Source of the DNA: Jeotgalicoccus marinus DSM 19772
GTDB taxonomy: Bacteria; Bacillota; Bacilli; Staphylococcales; Salinicoccaceae
Length of the DNA stretch: 64,000 bases
Reading direction: 5' to 3'
Assembly (NCBI RefSeq): GCF_000425825.1
Contig: NZ_AUEE01000007.1
Location: 62,001-126,000, forward strand
A program made the position numbers and the translations under genes. The notes under the pieces were generated by a model. It was not told where the DNA came from. It did not search any database and was given only the letters and a program-made list of their open reading frames with translations. Positions 62,105 through 64,000 of the stretch are shown in pieces (the stretch's first letter is position 1; each line of letters begins with the position of its first letter).

Positions 62105-62851
62105 ATGATCGAAGTCTCTCAGCTTTCAAAAAAATATGGTGACAAGATAGCGGTCAATGATATTGACTTCAACGTCAAAAGTGGGGAGTTGTTTGCCTAC
62201 CTTGGACCCAATGGATCAGGGAAGTCTACAACAATTAAAATGTTGACCGGCTTAGTTGAACCCACAAGCGGTATGATCGAAATATTTGGTAGTAAGATGG
62301 ATTTAAATCAAGTAGATATAAAAAGACGGATGAGTTTTGTCCCAGATACACCGGATATTATGGGGAAATTGACAGGTTCTGAATACTTGAACTTTATTGC
62401 TAGTGTATATCAGATGGATGAAGTGGTTTATGAGAATAAACGAGACGAACTAACAAAAATGTTTGAAATTGATCAGGCACTTGGTACCTTAGTTGAGGAA
62501 TATTCTCACGGTATGCGTCAAAAACTTGTCTTAACTGCTGCTCTCATGCATTCTCCTGAACTTTTATTCTTAGATGAACCGACAGTTGGACTCGACCCAA
62601 AGAGTAACCGTCTTTTAAAGGATTATTTAAAGGCCTATGTAAAAGCGGGTAACACGGTATTTCTAACCACACATACTTTAAGTTTAGCTGAAGAAATTGC
62701 AGATAGAATATGTATTATATATAATGGTGAGATTAAAATTACAGGGACACTAGAAGAGTTAAAAGATGGTAGTCAGGGTAGTCTAGAAGACATCTTCTTA
62801 AGTTTAACAGGTGGTGAAAAAGAAGATGCTAAAGCAGATACTGAAGCTTGA
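62105..62851 (+). CDS. ABC transporter ATP-binding protein
   Basis: 248 residues. Walker A GPNGSGKSTT (about 35-44), signature YSHGMRQKLVLTAALMHSPELLFLDEPTVGLDP (ABC signature plus Walker B, about 136-167) and switch His in LTTHTLSLAEE. Typical of small exporters with one ATPase and one permease gene. The permease ATG lies 26 bases inside its end. Confidence 0.95.
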   Translation: MIEVSQLSKKYGDKIAVNDIDFNVKSGELFAYLGPNGSGKSTTIKMLTGLVEPTSGMIEIFGSKMDLNQVDIKRRMSFVPDTPDIMGKLTGSEYLNFIASVYQMDEVVYENKRDELTKMFEIDQALGTLVEEYSHGMRQKLVLTAALMHSPELLFLDEPTVGLDPKSNRLLKDYLKAYVKAGNTVFLTTHTLSLAEEIADRICIIYNGEIKITGTLEELKDGSQGSLEDIFLSLTGGEKEDAKADTEA

Positions 62852-64000
62852 AACTAAATCTAAAATTAATTATCTCAAAGCCCTAGATACATCTAAAATA
62901 CTCGTTTATGTTATTTTAGCTTTCATTATAATGATGGTGCTCTTGCCAATGATGTGGATGCTCATGAGTACATTCTTTATTAATGCAGAAGAAAGCTTGA
63001 TTCCAAAAGCACTCATACTGCTCAGTTTAGCTGTACTCATCATACATGCTCTGTTCTTAGTCAACGGCATTATTAAAGAGATGTTTATGGACAAAAATAT
63101 AGAATCCTATTTACTATTACCGATAAAACCAACTCATCTTTTTACGGCGAAGATGATTATACAATACGGCTTTAAAGTTTTCCCAATAAATTTAATTTTA
63201 GCAGTCATCGTTGGTGCTGCACTTACGATACGCTATAGTCATCCAGTGATACTCCTCAATAGTTTGATGTACTTTGTTGCACTTGGTGTACTAACCATAG
63301 CAGTATCTTATGGTTTGGTCTTTCTAGTGACTAAGATATCTTCTGCAAAAAGAGTAGGTGAGATCTTAACCCTTGTAGGCGGTTTTGCATCAGTACTACC
63401 ATTTTTTATAATGACAATAGGTGGTCAGTACTTGATTCAAACTATAGAAATGATGCCAGAAATCAATTTTTTATATGCGGGATATCTTTATAAACCGTCA
63501 CTAATAATGACGATAGTCGTAAACATCGCTCTCGTTTTACTGATTACAGCTTTAGTTCGTTTGACTGTTTCCAGTGTGACCCAAGCCTTCATTAAAGGGA
63601 ATGTTAATGATAATGTGAATAGATACCATGGCAGTGTGAAAACGACTGTGGATCATCCAATAAAATCTCTAATTAAAAAAGATTTAAAACTGACCTTTCG
63701 TGACTTTAAGGAATGGTCTGTCGTCTTACCACAGTATTTATTTCCATTCATATTTCTATATTTAGTCGCCGCTAATCCTGTCATGTTTGGTGGGGTATTG
63801 AACCCAGATCAGGTTATAATTGCTATAGGTTTTGCAGGCGCTGTGATGATTTCACTTTTTGTGTCCGCGATGAACACCGCAAGAGACGCGAGTCATTATC
63901 AGTTTTTAAAGCTCTTACCAGTAAATGGATTGACTTTAATGCGTGCAAAGTATTTATATAATGTCATCACTATTCTACCGGTTTATGTAGTGCTCAGTGT
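62826..64000 (+). CDS. ABC transporter permease, cut by right edge
   Basis: ATG 62826 after GGTGGTGAAA; the frame stays open to the end of the window, at least 391 codons. Several membrane helices (ILVYVILAFIIMMVLLPMMWM, ALILLSLAVLIIHALFLV, YFVALGVLTIAVSYGLVFL) and two cytoplasmic parts with LKKDLKLTFRDFKEWSVVLPQ. Shape and partner suit an ABC-2 type exporter permease. Substrate unknown. Confidence 0.9.
   Translation, partial: MLKQILKLETKSKINYLKALDTSKILVYVILAFIIMMVLLPMMWMLMSTFFINAEESLIPKALILLSLAVLIIHALFLVNGIIKEMFMDKNIESYLLLPIKPTHLFTAKMIIQYGFKVFPINLILAVIVGAALTIRYSHPVILLNSLMYFVALGVLTIAVSYGLVFLVTKISSAKRVGEILTLVGGFASVLPFFIMTIGGQYLIQTIEMMPEINFLYAGYLYKPSLIMTIVVNIALVLLITALVRLTVSSVTQAFIKGNVNDNVNRYHGSVKTTVDHPIKSLIKKDLKLTFRDFKEWSVVLPQYLFPFIFLYLVAANPVMFGGVLNPDQVIIAIGFAGAVMISLFVSAMNTARDASHYQFLKLLPVNGLTLMRAKYLYNVITILPVYVVLS

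Overview
The window is low-GC Firmicutes DNA. Gene content and order point to the Staphylococcaceae/Salinicoccaceae group (Jeotgalicoccus, Salinicoccus or Nosocomiicoccus-like). The clues are the menA/menF-menD-menH-menB locus, the pckA-metK neighbourhood with an S-box leader, staphylococcal-type regulators, and compact A+T-rich spacers with strong GGAGG ribosome sites. The genus is inferred from family knowledge and no database was searched.

Positions 1 to about 22.7 kb are the late half of a siphoprophage, read left to right. It opens inside the large terminase gene and continues with SPP1-type portal, MuF head protein, scaffold, capsid, connector, head closure, neck, tail terminator, tail tube, overlapping tail chaperones, tape measure with six 44-residue repeats, Dit, a probable receptor-binding protein, Tal, a holin module and a three-domain endolysin. 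Behind the lysis genes lies accessory cargo: a three-gene ATGA-coupled cassette ending in a PIN-domain nuclease, an SOS-boxed yolD-like gene, two look-alike RNA hairpins, a small reverse-strand ORF and an alpha/beta-hydrolase resembling capsule XcbB/CpsF proteins. The right end is probably at 22702-22719, where a tRNA-Ser-like 3' end followed by a strong terminator suggests attR. Integrase, lysogeny and replication genes would lie left of the window.

From 22.9 to 34 kb come chromosomal genes: deoxynucleoside kinase, C45 acyltransferase, a catE/catR-like quinone/catechol response pair, a membrane-anchored thermonuclease, a seven-tRNA cluster (fMet, Asp, Phe, Gly, Asn, Glu, Ser), butanediol dehydrogenase, fructosamine kinase, a CHAD protein, a TipA-like MerR regulator and a lipoprotein. 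Between the C45 gene and catE, on the minus strand, the DNA has a complete plan for a Fur-controlled small RNA: a 17-bp-spaced promoter, a near-perfect Fur box at +1, a C-rich apical loop on nested stems, and its own terminator. I regard this as the best candidate for an undescribed element.

34 to 47 kb holds menaquinone synthesis (menA divergent from menF-menD-menH-menB, then menE; no menC), yidD, a Nudix gene, pckA, a SAM riboswitch with metK, a NERD protein and an aldehyde dehydrogenase. 47 to 64 kb holds a DUF2975/Xre pair, patatin, GNAT, a GPP34 protein, a secreted purple-acid-phosphatase-like enzyme with a frame break in a T6 run at its signal peptide, an NhaC-like antiporter, APH, DUF429, M20 amidase, a hexapeptide acetyltransferase, a proline dehydrogenase/FluC/FluC operon, gamma-carbonic anhydrase, a nucleophile-less alpha/beta hydrolase, an MnmM-like methyltransferase and an ABC transporter cut by the right edge.
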